A stretch of DNA of 64,000 nt from Eutreptiella sp. 'Long Island Sound 2002'. Lineage: Eukaryota > Euglenozoa > Euglenophyceae > Eutreptiales > Eutreptiaceae. The DNA lies in assembly GCA_964036045.1 (NCBI GenBank), contig OZ038398.1:29457380-29521379 (forward strand), written 5' to 3'. The position numbers and the translations under genes were made by a program. Within the stretch, counting starts at the first letter, position 1, and each line of letters starts with the position of its first letter. Below the pieces are notes generated by a model. That model was not told the origin of the DNA. It saw only the letters and a list, made by a program, of their open reading frames with translations, and ran no database searches. Below are positions 11,301 through 20,352 of this stretch, one piece after another.

Positions 11301-14077
11301 AATTCTGTGGCCATATCTTGCAGCATGGCATTCGCTTTTCCGCGCCGGATAAACGCGCGGCCATTGAGCGCTGGGATCACACGCATATCGTCACGCCCAC
11401 TCATTTAAAAGCATTCCTCGGGCTAACGCAATGGTATGCGATGTACATGAAAAACTATGCTATGCATGCAGCAATACTTTCTGAGGCACTGACGGGTCTG
11501 GAGAGTAATAAGAAAAAGGGGGATAAGAGTGGTAAGCGGCATAAGATTAAATGGAGTGAGGCGATGAAGCATGCCTTCCATCAGATCAAGGAATCTCTAA
11601 TTCAGGAGGCCATGCTCCACATTCCTGATCCCGCAAAGCCTTTTTTTCTGGACACTGATGCCTCCGATTTTGCGGTTGGCGCAGTATTGAGTCAGCACGA
11701 CAAAGAAGGCCTGCTGCGGCCTGTAGCTTTTTTCAGCCGCAAGCTACAGGGGAAGGGGATACAGGGCCAGCGGGGATGGTCGGTACGGGAGAAGGAGACG
11801 TATGCCCTTGTGGCTGCGCTCCACAAATTCCGTAGCTGGATTCAGTCTGGGGTGACTGTCAGGGCCAGCACAGACCATCGGGCTCTGGTCCATTGGTTCC
11901 GCGAGGACCTCGGGTCCATCAGCGGCCCTGTGGGCCGCAGAGGGCGATGGCATGAGTTCCTCTCCCAATTTCACCTTGAGGTGGAATATAAGAAGGGGGA
12001 GGATAATGTGGGGGCGGACACCATGAGCCGCTGGGCCTATCCAGCGTGCGAGCATGCCCCTGACGCCTGCATGCATGGGAGCGAGGAGGATTTGGCGGGG
12101 GTCCAGCGCGACATTCACGATGAGAAGCGGTGGGAGGACCACACCCTGGCGAATCAAATATCCTGCCTTGTGGCCCAGGAGCATGCTGATCGGGCACGGG
12201 GAATATTGGCTGTGGTGGGGAGAGAGTTAGCAGCTGATGATCAGCAGGACTCTTCCTTTTTGCCTTTCGCATATCTGGGGATTGATTTTTTTTTAGGACC
12301 CGGTGGTCCAGGGGCATCCGATTCGACAACTATAGCACAGCTTCAGGCAGGTGGGGATGTGAGGATACAGTCTGTGTGTAGCAGACTGCGACATCAATGT
12401 TGGAGCTATGAGGCCCTGTTTCAGCTACGGGCTATGTCGGCCCCAGACCCCAGTGTTTTGGCTGATTTTCCTGCTGCCCCTGACTCTGTTGCTTCCATTT
12501 CTGCCCTTGCACAGATGCCGATTCGCGTTCACCGCCGGAAGAGTACTCGCGGTCGACAGCCATCGGATCGCGCCGGGAATCCTGCGGCGAAGTATGATGA
12601 TGTTTCCACTCCTCCTGTTGCTGTTCTTTTTGACAGTTGGGCAGATGCATACAGTCAGGACTCTCAGTGGTCTTCTGTGTATAAGCAGTTGCAAAAAGGC
12701 GAGTATGTACGAAACTGCGCCTTGTATAAAGGGAAGATTAGGTGTAAGGGAAAGCTGGTGGTGCCCAAGTGCTTGGTACGAGCTGTCATTGCTGCCATGC
12801 ATGCGTACAGCCATCCGGGCCAGCGCAAGCTGGATGTGTTGTGTCGCCGCCGCTTTTTATTCCCCTTCTCTCCAAAAAAGCTGATTGCTGAGGTCATTGC
12901 CCAATGTCCAGTGTGCAAGTCATGCAAAGCGCCGAACAGGTCCAGCGCTGATACACTGGAGCACTTTCCCATTCCTTCCACCCCTTTCTCAAGTCTTGCC
13001 ATGGATTTTGTGGAGTTAGATTCTGTCAAGGTGGACGGACAGAATTTTGATTCCGCTCTGATAGTTGTGTGTAGGCTCAGTGGTTATATTATAGCCATCC
13101 CCACCCGGAAGAAGGGGCTGGATGCTGCCAAATTGGCGCGCATTTTTCTGGAGCGCTGTGTTTTTTTTATGGGGATTCCGCGTGAGATTTTTTCGGACAA
13201 TGATCACCTGATTACCTCCGAGTTTTTCAAAACTCTCTGTGCTCAAAGCGGAATCGAGCAGCATCAGGGGGTGATCTATAGGCCACAGAGCAACGGGAGG
13301 GCGGAGGTGGCGGTGAAGTCGGTAGTCAATGCCCTTAGGCGTTTTCTGGAGGAGCGCCCGGGTAATTGGGTTGAGGCGCTGCCGATGGCGCTCTGGGGTC
13401 TGAATGACCTGCCAGGGGCTGTCACCCCCTACTCCCCCCATCGGTTGGTGTTTGGGCGTGACCCCCCGGGGTTTGGGGACACACCCCCCATGGAGGATTG
13501 GCAGGGGCCTGAGGATGCCCTGCAGTTTTTCGAACGGGTTTCGCAGGAGCATACCCTGGTTCGTAAACGGCTTCATAAGCTGCATACAGCTGCACGAAAG
13601 AAATTTGAGGCACAACATCCCAAGTTGAGCTTGTCTGTGGGAGATGCGGTGTGGGTGCGTAACTTGCCGGGGGAGAGCAAGCTTGAGCGCCTATGGCAGG
13701 GGCCCTGTGAAGTGCTCCAAGTCGTCAGCGGTACGCGATTCAAGATTGACACCCCTGACGGCGTACAGGTGCTGCCAGCGACCCGGTTAAAATATTATGT
13801 GGCACCGCAGGGCACGCGGGAACCTTTTCATTTTTATCGCAAGAGGCACAACCCACGTGCCCATGTGGAGGAGGAGTGGGTCCTGGATAAGGTTCTGAAG
13901 GTGCAGTGGTTTGGGAAGGGCAGAAAAAGGCATCGCAAGTGGCAGGTTCTGTGGAAGGGCCATGGCAAGCCCACGTGGGAGCCTGCTTCTTCGTTTTTTC
14001 ATCATGTTGCCCAGCCCTGGCGTGATTTTAATGCAGCCAAGGGACTGGATCTGCGTATTTCAGAAATTGTACAGTAA
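8384..14077 (+). CDS. Element C Pol: PR, MT-like, RT, RNase H, integrase, chromodomain
   Basis: The frame is the same as gag, directly after its TAA. The first ATG is at 8498, so it is made by readthrough or reinitiation. Counting from codon 8402: protease LIDTGCS near 63-68; an MT-like segment near 545-640 with FLCPPQ at about 583-588; RT with VIDYRHLN near 797 and catalytic YIDD at 896-899; RNase H with LDTDAS near 1082; integrase HHCC zinc finger near 1467-1510, then the catalytic triad in MDFVELD, SDNDH and GRAEV (about 1535, 1598, 1634); and a chromodomain-like segment near 1823-1868 ending WEPASSF. It copies the RNA and inserts the DNA, and the chromodomain may steer integration to marked chromatin. 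All catalytic residues visible to me are intact. Confidence 0.92.
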   Translation, partial: GCGGVTVASPPKSQVPGCCTLEPGRVLSRARVWRLRRTMARMVRSVKVEITVLVTVRFSGGAEHQVLALIDTGCSIFAVAPRKFFPQGTLETARHPLRLSSVNSGGVTGGKLGTSVTVSLPICDSLGGLLCHCPGAFVYEAGVANDLILGWPFLIAYQLVPCPLESCIIPRESITVDMNRFQSDREQLRTNNAPCGAGKCCALVDSPQVLTTTPAGGGGDISVASSPLQFFQAGCFALLSVFAVFWLPWCVTMGTACLPSGISRARQLGSNNGETFHCGCAARCACKHQCLRAGRTDAWHPPLRPGVGALQPGGGQPCPCSHEALMQSLQQQLRQAFESPQKSDEKKVAAVAGQGFCTCDKHISDFCMSGETDRSAQVRSTGITEEEPSLTRLQCRCSELCALTASEIDRRPELVGQIFADTAHPMEVKLRACEACSMTDSDGESEGISDEESVHSDDFSGAPDQLCGGWGFSRGRASGSSTEATSEDLDDALGLAKPEMSPDASSCQAPWRPARKIAGVRKSLRENSKGLSVSSDFLSDVRAWSGEPEKTKWVDAFAAGRRPMPGPRVKSWGRQQDAFEQCWGTDMMFLCPPQHCYKRTVDKILLDGARGVILVPVKREEAWFWALGELSLDWWDIPPDKRIFESSKGTPVHSSDGWRLVLFHAQEPEPHHQAPRRHRRSMRAWNDSRFNRDIRSVIEADQEDPRCRVFREKLEQEYEDVLMFKPHTEAPYRGPDGVATIIEKPDAQPQKVVPYRCVGLRAAAFKALLDKFQSRGMLQEAVNPQWISRAFVVPKPGGRWRLVIDYRHLNSQIKDFTFPLPYIEDKILEEGKNVIWSIFDLEDGFHQMPLAESSRKYTAFMTPWGVYEWLVLPMGLKTAPAQYQRMVQWCLEQDKRISAKPYIDDVLAGTPGPPPTVKEVPPDPQNPSGKVTEVAFDVLQAHDTDLRRVFDIFRRYKLTVKREKMFLFQTRVKFCGHILQHGIRFSAPDKRAAIERWDHTHIVTPTHLKAFLGLTQWYAMYMKNYAMHAAILSEALTGLESNKKKGDKSGKRHKIKWSEAMKHAFHQIKESLIQEAMLHIPDPAKPFFLDTDASDFAVGAVLSQHDKEGLLRPVAFFSRKLQGKGIQGQRGWSVREKETYALVAALHKFRSWIQSGVTVRASTDHRALVHWFREDLGSISGPVGRRGRWHEFLSQFHLEVEYKKGEDNVGADTMSRWAYPACEHAPDACMHGSEEDLAGVQRDIHDEKRWEDHTLANQISCLVAQEHADRARGILAVVGRELAADDQQDSSFLPFAYLGIDFFLGPGGPGASDSTTIAQLQAGGDVRIQSVCSRLRHQCWSYEALFQLRAMSAPDPSVLADFPAAPDSVASISALAQMPIRVHRRKSTRGRQPSDRAGNPAAKYDDVSTPPVAVLFDSWADAYSQDSQWSSVYKQLQKGEYVRNCALYKGKIRCKGKLVVPKCLVRAVIAAMHAYSHPGQRKLDVLCRRRFLFPFSPKKLIAEVIAQCPVCKSCKAPNRSSADTLEHFPIPSTPFSSLAMDFVELDSVKVDGQNFDSALIVVCRLSGYIIAIPTRKKGLDAAKLARIFLERCVFFMGIPREIFSDNDHLITSEFFKTLCAQSGIEQHQGVIYRPQSNGRAEVAVKSVVNALRRFLEERPGNWVEALPMALWGLNDLPGAVTPYSPHRLVFGRDPPGFGDTPPMEDWQGPEDALQFFERVSQEHTLVRKRLHKLHTAARKKFEAQHPKLSLSVGDAVWVRNLPGESKLERLWQGPCEVLQVVSGTRFKIDTPDGVQVLPATRLKYYVAPQGTREPFHFYRKRHNPRAHVEEEWVLDKVLKVQWFGKGRKRHRKWQVLWKGHGKPTWEPASSFFHHVAQPWRDFNAAKGLDLRISEIVQ

Positions 14078-14844
14078 CAACTCTGCATGGTCTTGCTATT
14101 TTTTGGTCTGGGCTCTGGACAGGGCGAACCGGGGCTCCGGGGACACCGTCGAGGCGATAGTCGCAGGATACCGTGGAGGATCATAATCGACACGTCCATC
14201 CCCAGACATGGGACAGGGTGTCAGGTGAGGGACAGCGACAGGTCCTGGACTCCCAACCGCAGTGGCGGGGGGGGGGGTGCTGCGGATGCACAGTACTTGC
14301 TCTGATTTTTTTTCCTATTTTTTAATGGGACCTGCCGCTGATCTGTGATCTTGAGACCCCCCCACCCGACCGTTGCAGAGTTGCAGTATTGTGTTTTTCC
14401 TTCCCCTCTGTCCTACCTCCTTCTGTTTTGTGTCTCAGGCCCAGGGCCATATGTGAGTTATGAGGATTCGTGATTACGACAGTGGCAGGTCTGCGTGCGG
14501 CTGGGGGCAATCAAGCCATCAAGGCAGTCCAATTCCCCCTGAAGTCAGAATTCGGATCTCTGGGTAACAGGACAGGTTAAGACAGCGTCAGGCACAGTCC
14601 TACTGCAGGCAGGGTTCTGTCACAGGTGCTGTACATGCTCCAGGCAATGGATTCACAGCAGTTTTGTTGTGCTTTGCCCATGATTTGCTGTCAGAAAAAA
14701 AAAAAAAAATTTTTTTTGGTTGCATGGGTGTGTTTGTGCTGTTTTTTGGGTTTCTGTTCTGATCCTGCCAGGCATGTCAGGTCTGCCATTGGTCGCTATG
14801 GGTTGTCAGTCAGACCCAGCCCCTGGTTCTGACTTGGAGGGGCG
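14078..14844 (+). other. Element C 3' non-coding region and polypurine tract
   Basis: 767 bp between the pol stop and the 3' LTR. The pol frame stays open after TAA to TGA at 14303, but that part shows no recognisable domain. The region contains a run of about 12 G near 14267 and an A13/T9 run near 14697-14719 that can fold on itself. The purine-rich ggaggggcg (14836-14844) directly before the LTR is the likely plus-strand primer. Confidence 0.7.
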
Positions 14845-15113
14845 TGCAGCAGACCAGCAGGACCTGACCCAATGGGACCCTAGGATTGGCCTACGGCACT
14901 AGATAGGGCTGACGTGGACCTGGGGATTGTAGTTCGGATGCAATTGCAAATCGTTGGATTTTATAATGTAGGCTGATGCGCCTTTGTTTGTTCTATGGGT
15001 CTGTATTCTCCTTTTCATCACAGACCCCTCTGGTATGGATTTAATGTCCTGATTTGGCTTTGTTGCTCTGCCGGATTTGCGATCGCGCCGTTGCCGCTGT
15101 TATCTCTGCCTTA
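14845..15113 (+). repeat. Element C 3' LTR
   Basis: 269 bp, identical by eye to the 5' LTR, followed by the second gttcg target duplication. Confidence 0.93.
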
Positions 15114-15563
15114 GTTCGAGGGCTCCTCCTTCGATAGTCTCAGGTAACTCGAGGTATGTTCCGACTGCTCCAGTGGCACAGACTCTCTGCCACTGCCGTG
15201 GTCCACGTACAGGAGGTAGGGCGCTTGCAGCGTCAGGGATTGTATCTGGGAGTGCTGCACGAAGAAGTCAGTACCCAGTACAAAGTCGAAGGCATCAGTG
15301 TCCATCACATAGAACCGATGGGCGATAGTCCTGGAGCCCATAGGTACCTCCACTTCGCAGTCCCCGCAGCTGTGCACCACATGTCCATCCCCCATCCGTA
15401 TAGCGGCGGTGGTCATGGTGTTCTTCAGGCTCCCACAAGGTAAAATTTTCTTAGCCACTATCGATATTGTGGCTCCAGTATCCAGTACCCCCAGGTATTC
15501 ACGTCCCCCTAGTCGGATACGTACCCAAAACACCAGGTCTTGGGTGCCACCAGAGCGTCCCCG
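15114..15563 (-). pseudogene. A1 pol N-terminus: aspartic protease
   Basis: Minus-strand start of A1 pol, in the same frame as gag and directly after its UGA. It shows LVFWVRIRL, then the catalytic VLDTGATIS, and the flap-like region down to YLRLSKEEPSN, where element C interrupts it. No initiator ATG is near the start, so expression would need readthrough of the gag stop. The protease frame itself is intact; the gene is broken downstream. Confidence 0.85.
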
Positions 15564-18065
15564 TCAGAACTCCGCGGGACAGGTCACCTCGAACCCCTTG
15601 TTCCGCAATTTGCGGGCCATCCTCATGAAACGGCTTCTCTTCTTGGCGTTGCCGTCGTCACCACCTTCATGCTCACGCTTGGCTCCTTGTTCTTGCTGGG
15701 CCTGCGTCTGTGAGCGTGTGGTAGGTCCAGACTGCCCTCCAGAGGGCTCGGAGTTCCCCCCTGGATTAGGGTTGGGGTTACCTCCGTTCTTGTCCTTGTT
15801 CTTGTTGTCGTTCTGGCGATTAGCGCCTCCTCCTCGTCCGCCTTGACCCTTGTCTTGACCACCTTGACCACGTCCTTTCGACTTGCCCTTGCCGGAGTCG
15901 TTGCCTTTGGCCTTGCCTCCACCTTTGCCTGAGCTTTTGCCAGGATCTTCCCCCTTAAGCTTCGCCGATAGGCGTTGCTTATGGTAGCACTCGTCCTCAT
16001 AGTGCTTCCGCTTACCGCAGAATGCACACGTGATGGTGCAGCGGTAATGATCCGGCATCTTTACCTTGGCGCCGGTGATCTTTTCCTGCTGCTTCCCCTG
16101 GACAACAAAGCAGTCTCGCTGCTCGCAGTCGGAGGCATGCTGCAGGTGGCCCTGTTCATCTCTGGCATCACACCAGAATAGCTCCTTCACGTTCTCCATT
16201 AGGCGGGCGTGGGCGTGTTTGGGGGTAGTCCCCTGCCCAGGTCGGGACCCTTGGTACCCTTTGCCTCCAGAACCTCCACCACCAGGACGGTAGTGGTTCA
16301 GGTGTTGGTCGCTCTCCTTCTCCAGCGCCATCTCCAGGAGCAGCACGCATAGATCCTCGTAGCGGAGGGATCTAGCCTTGCGCTCAGCCGTCAGACGGCA
16401 CTCGTCCCATAGCTCACGGGGGAGCTTGGAGCACAACCAAAACAGCAGGTCGTCGCTGCTGTAGGAACCGGGCGTCAGTCGTCCAGCCCAGTGGTCCAGG
16501 TCCGCCAACAGCTCGGAGACCCTGCCGGGTTTGGGGTTGTTGGGCAGGACGGGCAGGTTCTGGATCTCGGCCCTGATGGAGAGGTCGGTCTCGTAGGTTG
16601 GGTACTGCCTCTCCAGGGCAACCAACACGTCGGCAAAGGTGGCGGAGTTGGTGACGATCTGCCTGACCTGCTTCTCCAGGTACTTCGTCTTGCAGCACTG
16701 CAGGAGCAGGTCGCACTTCACTCGCCCACTCGCGTGGGTTTGGCCGGTCAGTCGTAGGAACCGGCCAAAGTTCTCAGCGAACTCGCTGAGGTCCTTGCCT
16801 GTGAATTCAGGCAGGTTCACCACTATCTTGGAGGTGGCAATAGCCTTCGCCTCCTGAGCTCGGCGTCCTTCAGGGCGTCGGGTCTTCTTCTTCTTCTTCT
16901 TCTTCTTCTTACCCTTGGAGTCCTCGGGGTCCTCAGGGTCTTCGTCATCCGATGGCGAAGAAGAAGTCATCGAAGGCGGCCCATCATCGGAGGGGTCTCC
17001 GCCTAGATCACTGGAGCCATAAGGCTCCACGTCCACCATAGCCCTTAGGGCTGTCAGCCCCAGCTGGTCCAGCTCGGCCCTCGTCGAGTTCGTCACGTGA
17101 CTGTAGGGCGGCTGGGCTGTCCTCGGGACGAATGGGCTTCTTGGTACTGCTGCAGGAGTCGGCATCGGTCGGCTCCTCAGGCTCCCCAGGGTATTCGTCA
17201 ACCCTGCCGCCAGGTGGTTAGCCTGTACTCGGTGGGGTGACATCCCCACTGTCGTAGGTGACGCATGGGACGGGATCATCAGGGGCTGCAGCTTCTCCCT
17301 GATCTCTTGCGTGAGGTCGCTCACGATTTTCGAAGTGGCTCCTTGGAGCACCTCGTTGATCTCCGACCGCATCAGGGACCTGTTGGAGGATCTTCCCGAT
17401 CCTCTACTCCTGCCTCCCAGAGACTCTGGTCCTCTCCTCAACCCACTCAGGGGTGCATACCCAGGTGTACACCCAGGAGCATACCCAGGAACTTCCATGT
17501 AGGTTCCCGTGGCGTGGAGTGGATGGGGATGGTCAGCCGCATACCAACGCGGCGCAGAGCTGGAAGCCACCGGCTCACTGGCAGTAGTTGCCTCAAGGAG
17601 CGCAGTGGTAGGTGGGCCCATGCCATAGGCGGGGTAGTGAGGCATGCCAGTAAAGCCTGTGCCCTCTGCCATAGGCTGGTTGGTTGTGGAAGTGGATGTA
17701 GCGGCGGCTGGGTGTGTGGTGGTTATGGGAGAGGGTGATGCTTGGAGGCCAGAAGCGCTTGGTGCGCCTTCGAAGGTAGGGATATCCGTCGGGTCTTGCC
17801 CTTGCTCCTCTCCTTCGTCTGCTCCTTCTCCAGCATCCTTCTCGCTCTCGTTTCCTCTCTTCCTCTTCACAGGCTGAGGCTGAGAGACCATTTCCTTCAC
17901 CGACAGGGCCCCAAAGGCCGTCTGGAGGCCATCCAAGGAGTCCTCCGCCGTATCCATTGGCCCATGTAAGGGCTCCACCGAAGGTACAGCGTCAGGCGCC
18001 GGCCTTGCCGGTGTCTCTGGCGCTGGCGCTGTGTTCACCTCGGCGTCCACTCTTCCTGGATCCAT
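15564..18065 (-). CDS. A1 Gag (833 aa)
   Basis: A complete gag frame that differs from A3 gag by only a few residues. The N-terminal 350 residues are Pro/Ser/Thr-rich and probably disordered. A lysine run encoded by an AAG microsatellite (plus-strand 16,884-16,912) precedes the capsid-like domain (NLPEFTGKDLSEFAENF to QNLPVLPN). A zinc knuckle CAFCGKRKHYEDEC (C-x2-C-x4-H-x4-C) and a Gly/Lys/Asn-rich tail follow. It ends at UGA followed by CGG, in frame with protease. Its A1 partner pol is broken, but this Gag could still be made and act in trans; that is inference. Confidence 0.88.
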   Translation of the reverse strand: MDPGRVDAEVNTAPAPETPARPAPDAVPSVEPLHGPMDTAEDSLDGLQTAFGALSVKEMVSQPQPVKRKRGNESEKDAGEGADEGEEQGQDPTDIPTFEGAPSASGLQASPSPITTTHPAAATSTSTTNQPMAEGTGFTGMPHYPAYGMGPPTTALLEATTASEPVASSSAPRWYAADHPHPLHATGTYMEVPGYAPGCTPGYAPLSGLRRGPESLGGRSRGSGRSSNRSLMRSEINEVLQGATSKIVSDLTQEIREKLQPLMIPSHASPTTVGMSPHRVQANHLAAGLTNTLGSLRSRPMPTPAAVPRSPFVPRTAQPPYSHVTNSTRAELDQLGLTALRAMVDVEPYGSSDLGGDPSDDGPPSMTSSSPSDDEDPEDPEDSKGKKKKKKKKKTRRPEGRRAQEAKAIATSKIVVNLPEFTGKDLSEFAENFGRFLRLTGQTHASGRVKCDLLLQCCKTKYLEKQVRQIVTNSATFADVLVALERQYPTYETDLSIRAEIQNLPVLPNNPKPGRVSELLADLDHWAGRLTPGSYSSDDLLFWLCSKLPRELWDECRLTAERKARSLRYEDLCVLLLEMALEKESDQHLNHYRPGGGGSGGKGYQGSRPGQGTTPKHAHARLMENVKELFWCDARDEQGHLQHASDCEQRDCFVVQGKQQEKITGAKVKMPDHYRCTITCAFCGKRKHYEDECYHKQRLSAKLKGEDPGKSSGKGGGKAKGNDSGKGKSKGRGQGGQDKGQGGRGGGANRQNDNKNKDKNGGNPNPNPGGNSEPSGGQSGPTTRSQTQAQQEQGAKREHEGGDDGNAKKRSRFMRMARKLRNKGFEVTCPAEF

Positions 18066-18163
18066 CTTAATCCACCCTTCTGCTTTTGTTTGCCTGCTCG
18101 GAGCACTGGTTGTACGGCGCGGGGTCGCTGCCAGTGCACAGAGACAGGCTGCCTCTTGCTACC
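18066..18163 (-). promoter_or_regulatory. A1 leader with primer-binding site
   Basis: On the minus strand the LTR is followed directly by ggtagcaagaggcagcc (18163 downwards). This resembles the complement of initiator tRNA-Met (tggtagcagagg) with one extra base. The remaining leader runs to the gag ATG. Confidence 0.7.
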
Positions 18164-18980
18164 AGAAAAGTTTATAGTGTTTTCAGCACTGTGTTTTTGC
18201 TTCTCCTGCTGCTTGTTGTTGCTGTAGGGTGTCCTGCTGCTGGTTTTGGATGATGAAAAGCTTTTGTTTGTTGAAATACAGTAAAGCCAACTCAATCCAG
18301 GATAGCCCAAGCCAATAGTATGCAAGGAGAAGGTAATTCAGGATCAAAGCATGAAGGGCGGCAGTGTAAACAGTGAAAGATGATTAGATATTCACAGATA
18401 CTGCAACTCAGGAAACAAATGAATGCATATTCACAGAGATAGCTGAAATGTTTTGGGAAAAGAGTTAGAAAACTGCCTCAGGATCACTCTCTCTCCATAG
18501 TGCCATCTTAGGAGATGTGCACTCTTTGTTTTGGGTCCCATATGTGCTGAGGTGGCATGGTATGTGGCGATGAGGTCACTGCCATGTCACATGGGATCTT
18601 CCTACTTAGTTGGGATCTTCCTACTTAGTTAGGCTGACCAGGAATTGAACCTAGGACCTCTCAAAAAGAGGTGCCTAACCCCCTATGGTGCATACCACTA
18701 GGGCAGATAAGTATTCATGGAAAAACATAGATAAATTCATAGGCTCTACCTTAGGTATGTCAGTGCTCAGTCAACTCAGGAAAAGATGTTTTACTTCTGA
18801 TTGAAAGGGGACTAAGGGGTCCACTCAATATCCTGATTGGGTGTTTGGTTCCATAGGTCAAAATGTGTTCTCACCACTTTTGGCTGGACCAATACTAAGA
18901 TAAAAATGCATGGATGCTCAGTGCATCTCTAATACAACTAGAGTATGTCCCAAAGCAATGGAAAAGCACTTTTTCTTACT
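18164..18980 (-). repeat. A1 5' LTR (817 bp)
   Basis: Reverse complement of the A3 LTRs and the same length. It starts AGTAAGAAAAAGT (at 18980) and ends AACTTTTCT (at 18164). It includes the tRNA-like module at about 18,636-18,707 and the 19-bp tandem duplication also seen in A3. Confidence 0.92.
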
Positions 18981-19256
18981 GAAGGCTTCAGTGTCCATCA
19001 CATAGAACCGATGGGCCATCGTTCGGGAGCCCATAGGTACCTCCACTTCACAGTCCCCGCAGCTGTGCACCACATGCCCATCCCACATTCGTATAGCCGC
19101 GGTGGTCATGGTGTTCTTCAGGCTCCCACAAGGTAAAATTTTCTTGGCCACTATTGATATGGTGGCCCAAGTGTGCAATACCCCCAGGTATTCACGTCCC
19201 CCTAGTCGGATACGTACCCAGAACACCAAGTCCATGGCCCCACCGGAGCTTCCCCG
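18981..19256 (-). pseudogene. A2 protease fragment with destroyed active site
   Basis: This is the start of pol from the older copy A2, in frame with its gag and after UGA-CGG. The catalytic DTG of A1/A3 is HTW here (plus-strand 19167-19175), so the protease would be dead. The right-hand A1 LTR boundary at 18981 cuts it within the segment that reads DTDAFDF in A3. Confidence 0.85.
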
Positions 19257-20352
19257 TCAGAACTCCGCGGGACAGGTCACCTCGAACCCCTTGTTTCGCA
19301 ATTTGCGGGCCATCCTCATGAAACGGCTTCTCTTCTTAGCGTTGCCGTCATCACGGCCTTCATGCTCACGCTTAGCCCCTTGTTCTCGCTGGGCCTGCGT
19401 TTGTGAGTGTGTGGTCGGACCAGACTGCCCCCGAGAGGGCTCGGAGTTCCCCTCTGGATTAGGGTTGGGGTTGCCTCCGTTCTTGTCCGGGTTCTTGTTG
19501 TCCTTGTCGGGCTGGCGGTTAGCGCCTCCTCCTCGTCCACCTTGACTCTTGTCTTGCCCTTGTCCACGTCCCTTCAACTTGCCCTTGCCGGAGTTGTTGG
19601 CTTTGCCTTTGCCTCCACCTTTGCCAGAGCCTTTGCCAGGATCCTCACCCCTCAGCTTCGCCGACAGGCGCTGCCTATGGTAGGACTCATCCTCATAGTG
19701 CTTCCTCTTCCCACACAAGGCACAGTTGATAGTACACCTGTAGTGATCCGGCATCTTCGCCTTGGCGCCGGTGTTGGTCTCCTGCTTCTTCCCTTGGACT
19801 ACCCAGCAGTCTCGCTGCTCGCAGTCCGGGGCGTGCTGCAGGTGGCCCTGCTCATCTCTGGCATCACACCAGAAGAGCTCCTTGACGTTTTCGATGATAC
19901 GGGCGTGTTTGGGTGTATTCCCCTGCCCAGGTCTCAATCCTTGGTACCCTTTGCCTTGGCTTCCAGAGCCTCCCCCTCCAGGACGGTAGTTGTTCAGGTG
20001 CTGGTCGCTTTCTTTCTCCAGGGCCAGCTCCAGGAGTAGTACACATAAATCCTCGTAGTGGAGGGCTCTAGCCTTGCGCTCTCCCGTTGAACGGCACTCG
20101 TCCCACAGCTCTTGGGGGAGCTTAGCCACCAACCAGAAAAGCAATTCGTCGCTGCTGTAGGAACCGGGCGTCAATCGTCCAGCCCAGTGATCCAGGTCAG
20201 CCAGAGCTCAGAGACCGTGCCAGTTTTGGGGTTGTTGGGCAGCACGGCCAGGTTCTGGATCTCGGCCCTGATGGAGAGGTCGGTTTCATAGGTCAGGTAC
20301 TGCCTCTCCAGGGCAACCAACACATCGGCAAAGGTGGCGGACTTAGTCACGA
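19257..20352 (-). pseudogene. A2 gag, C-terminal half with a frameshift
   Basis: Encodes the end of capsid and nucleocapsid, including the zinc knuckle CALCGKRKHYEDES, in which the last Cys is Ser. A one-base deletion near 20,200 relative to A1/A3 shifts the frame between the capsid segment (20,346-20,205) and the rest (20,174-19,257). A3 is inserted at 20353 with duplication cacga; the N-terminal half continues at 37880. Decay shows that A2 is the oldest A copy here. Confidence 0.85.

Larger units (their letters stand above)
4619..15113 (+). mobile_element. Complete LTR retrotransposon C (chromovirus-like Ty3/gypsy)
   Basis: A 10,495-bp element with two 269-bp LTRs that look identical by eye, flanked by the 5-bp duplication gttcg (4614-4618 and 15114-15118) inside A1 pol. 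The order LTR, PBS, gag, pol (PR, MT-like, RT, RNase H, INT, chromodomain), purine tract, LTR is complete. Identical LTRs imply a very recent insertion, so the element may still be active, although gag and pol are interrupted by two in-frame stops. Confidence 0.95.
1..18980 (-). mobile_element. LTR retrotransposon A1 (family A), 3' end outside window
   Basis: Minus-strand Ty3/gypsy-type element, nearly identical to A3. Read 5' to 3' on the minus strand: LTR (18980-18164), leader and PBS, gag (18065-15564), then pol in three pieces (15563-15114, 4618-4163, 1250-1). The pieces are separated by element C, with 5-bp duplication gttcg at 4614-4618 and 15114-15118, and by a TIR transposon with TA duplication. 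When the inserts are removed the pol reading is continuous with A3 pol. The 3' half and 3' LTR lie to the left of base 1. A1 sits in the pol of an older copy, A2, whose sequence resumes at 18981. Confidence 0.9.

Noticed and set aside
18168-18980. LTR as a spliced intron (starts with a GTAAG-like donor)
   Set aside because: Target duplications, the PBS and the purine tract define it as an LTR; its far end (CTTTTCT) is not an AG acceptor.
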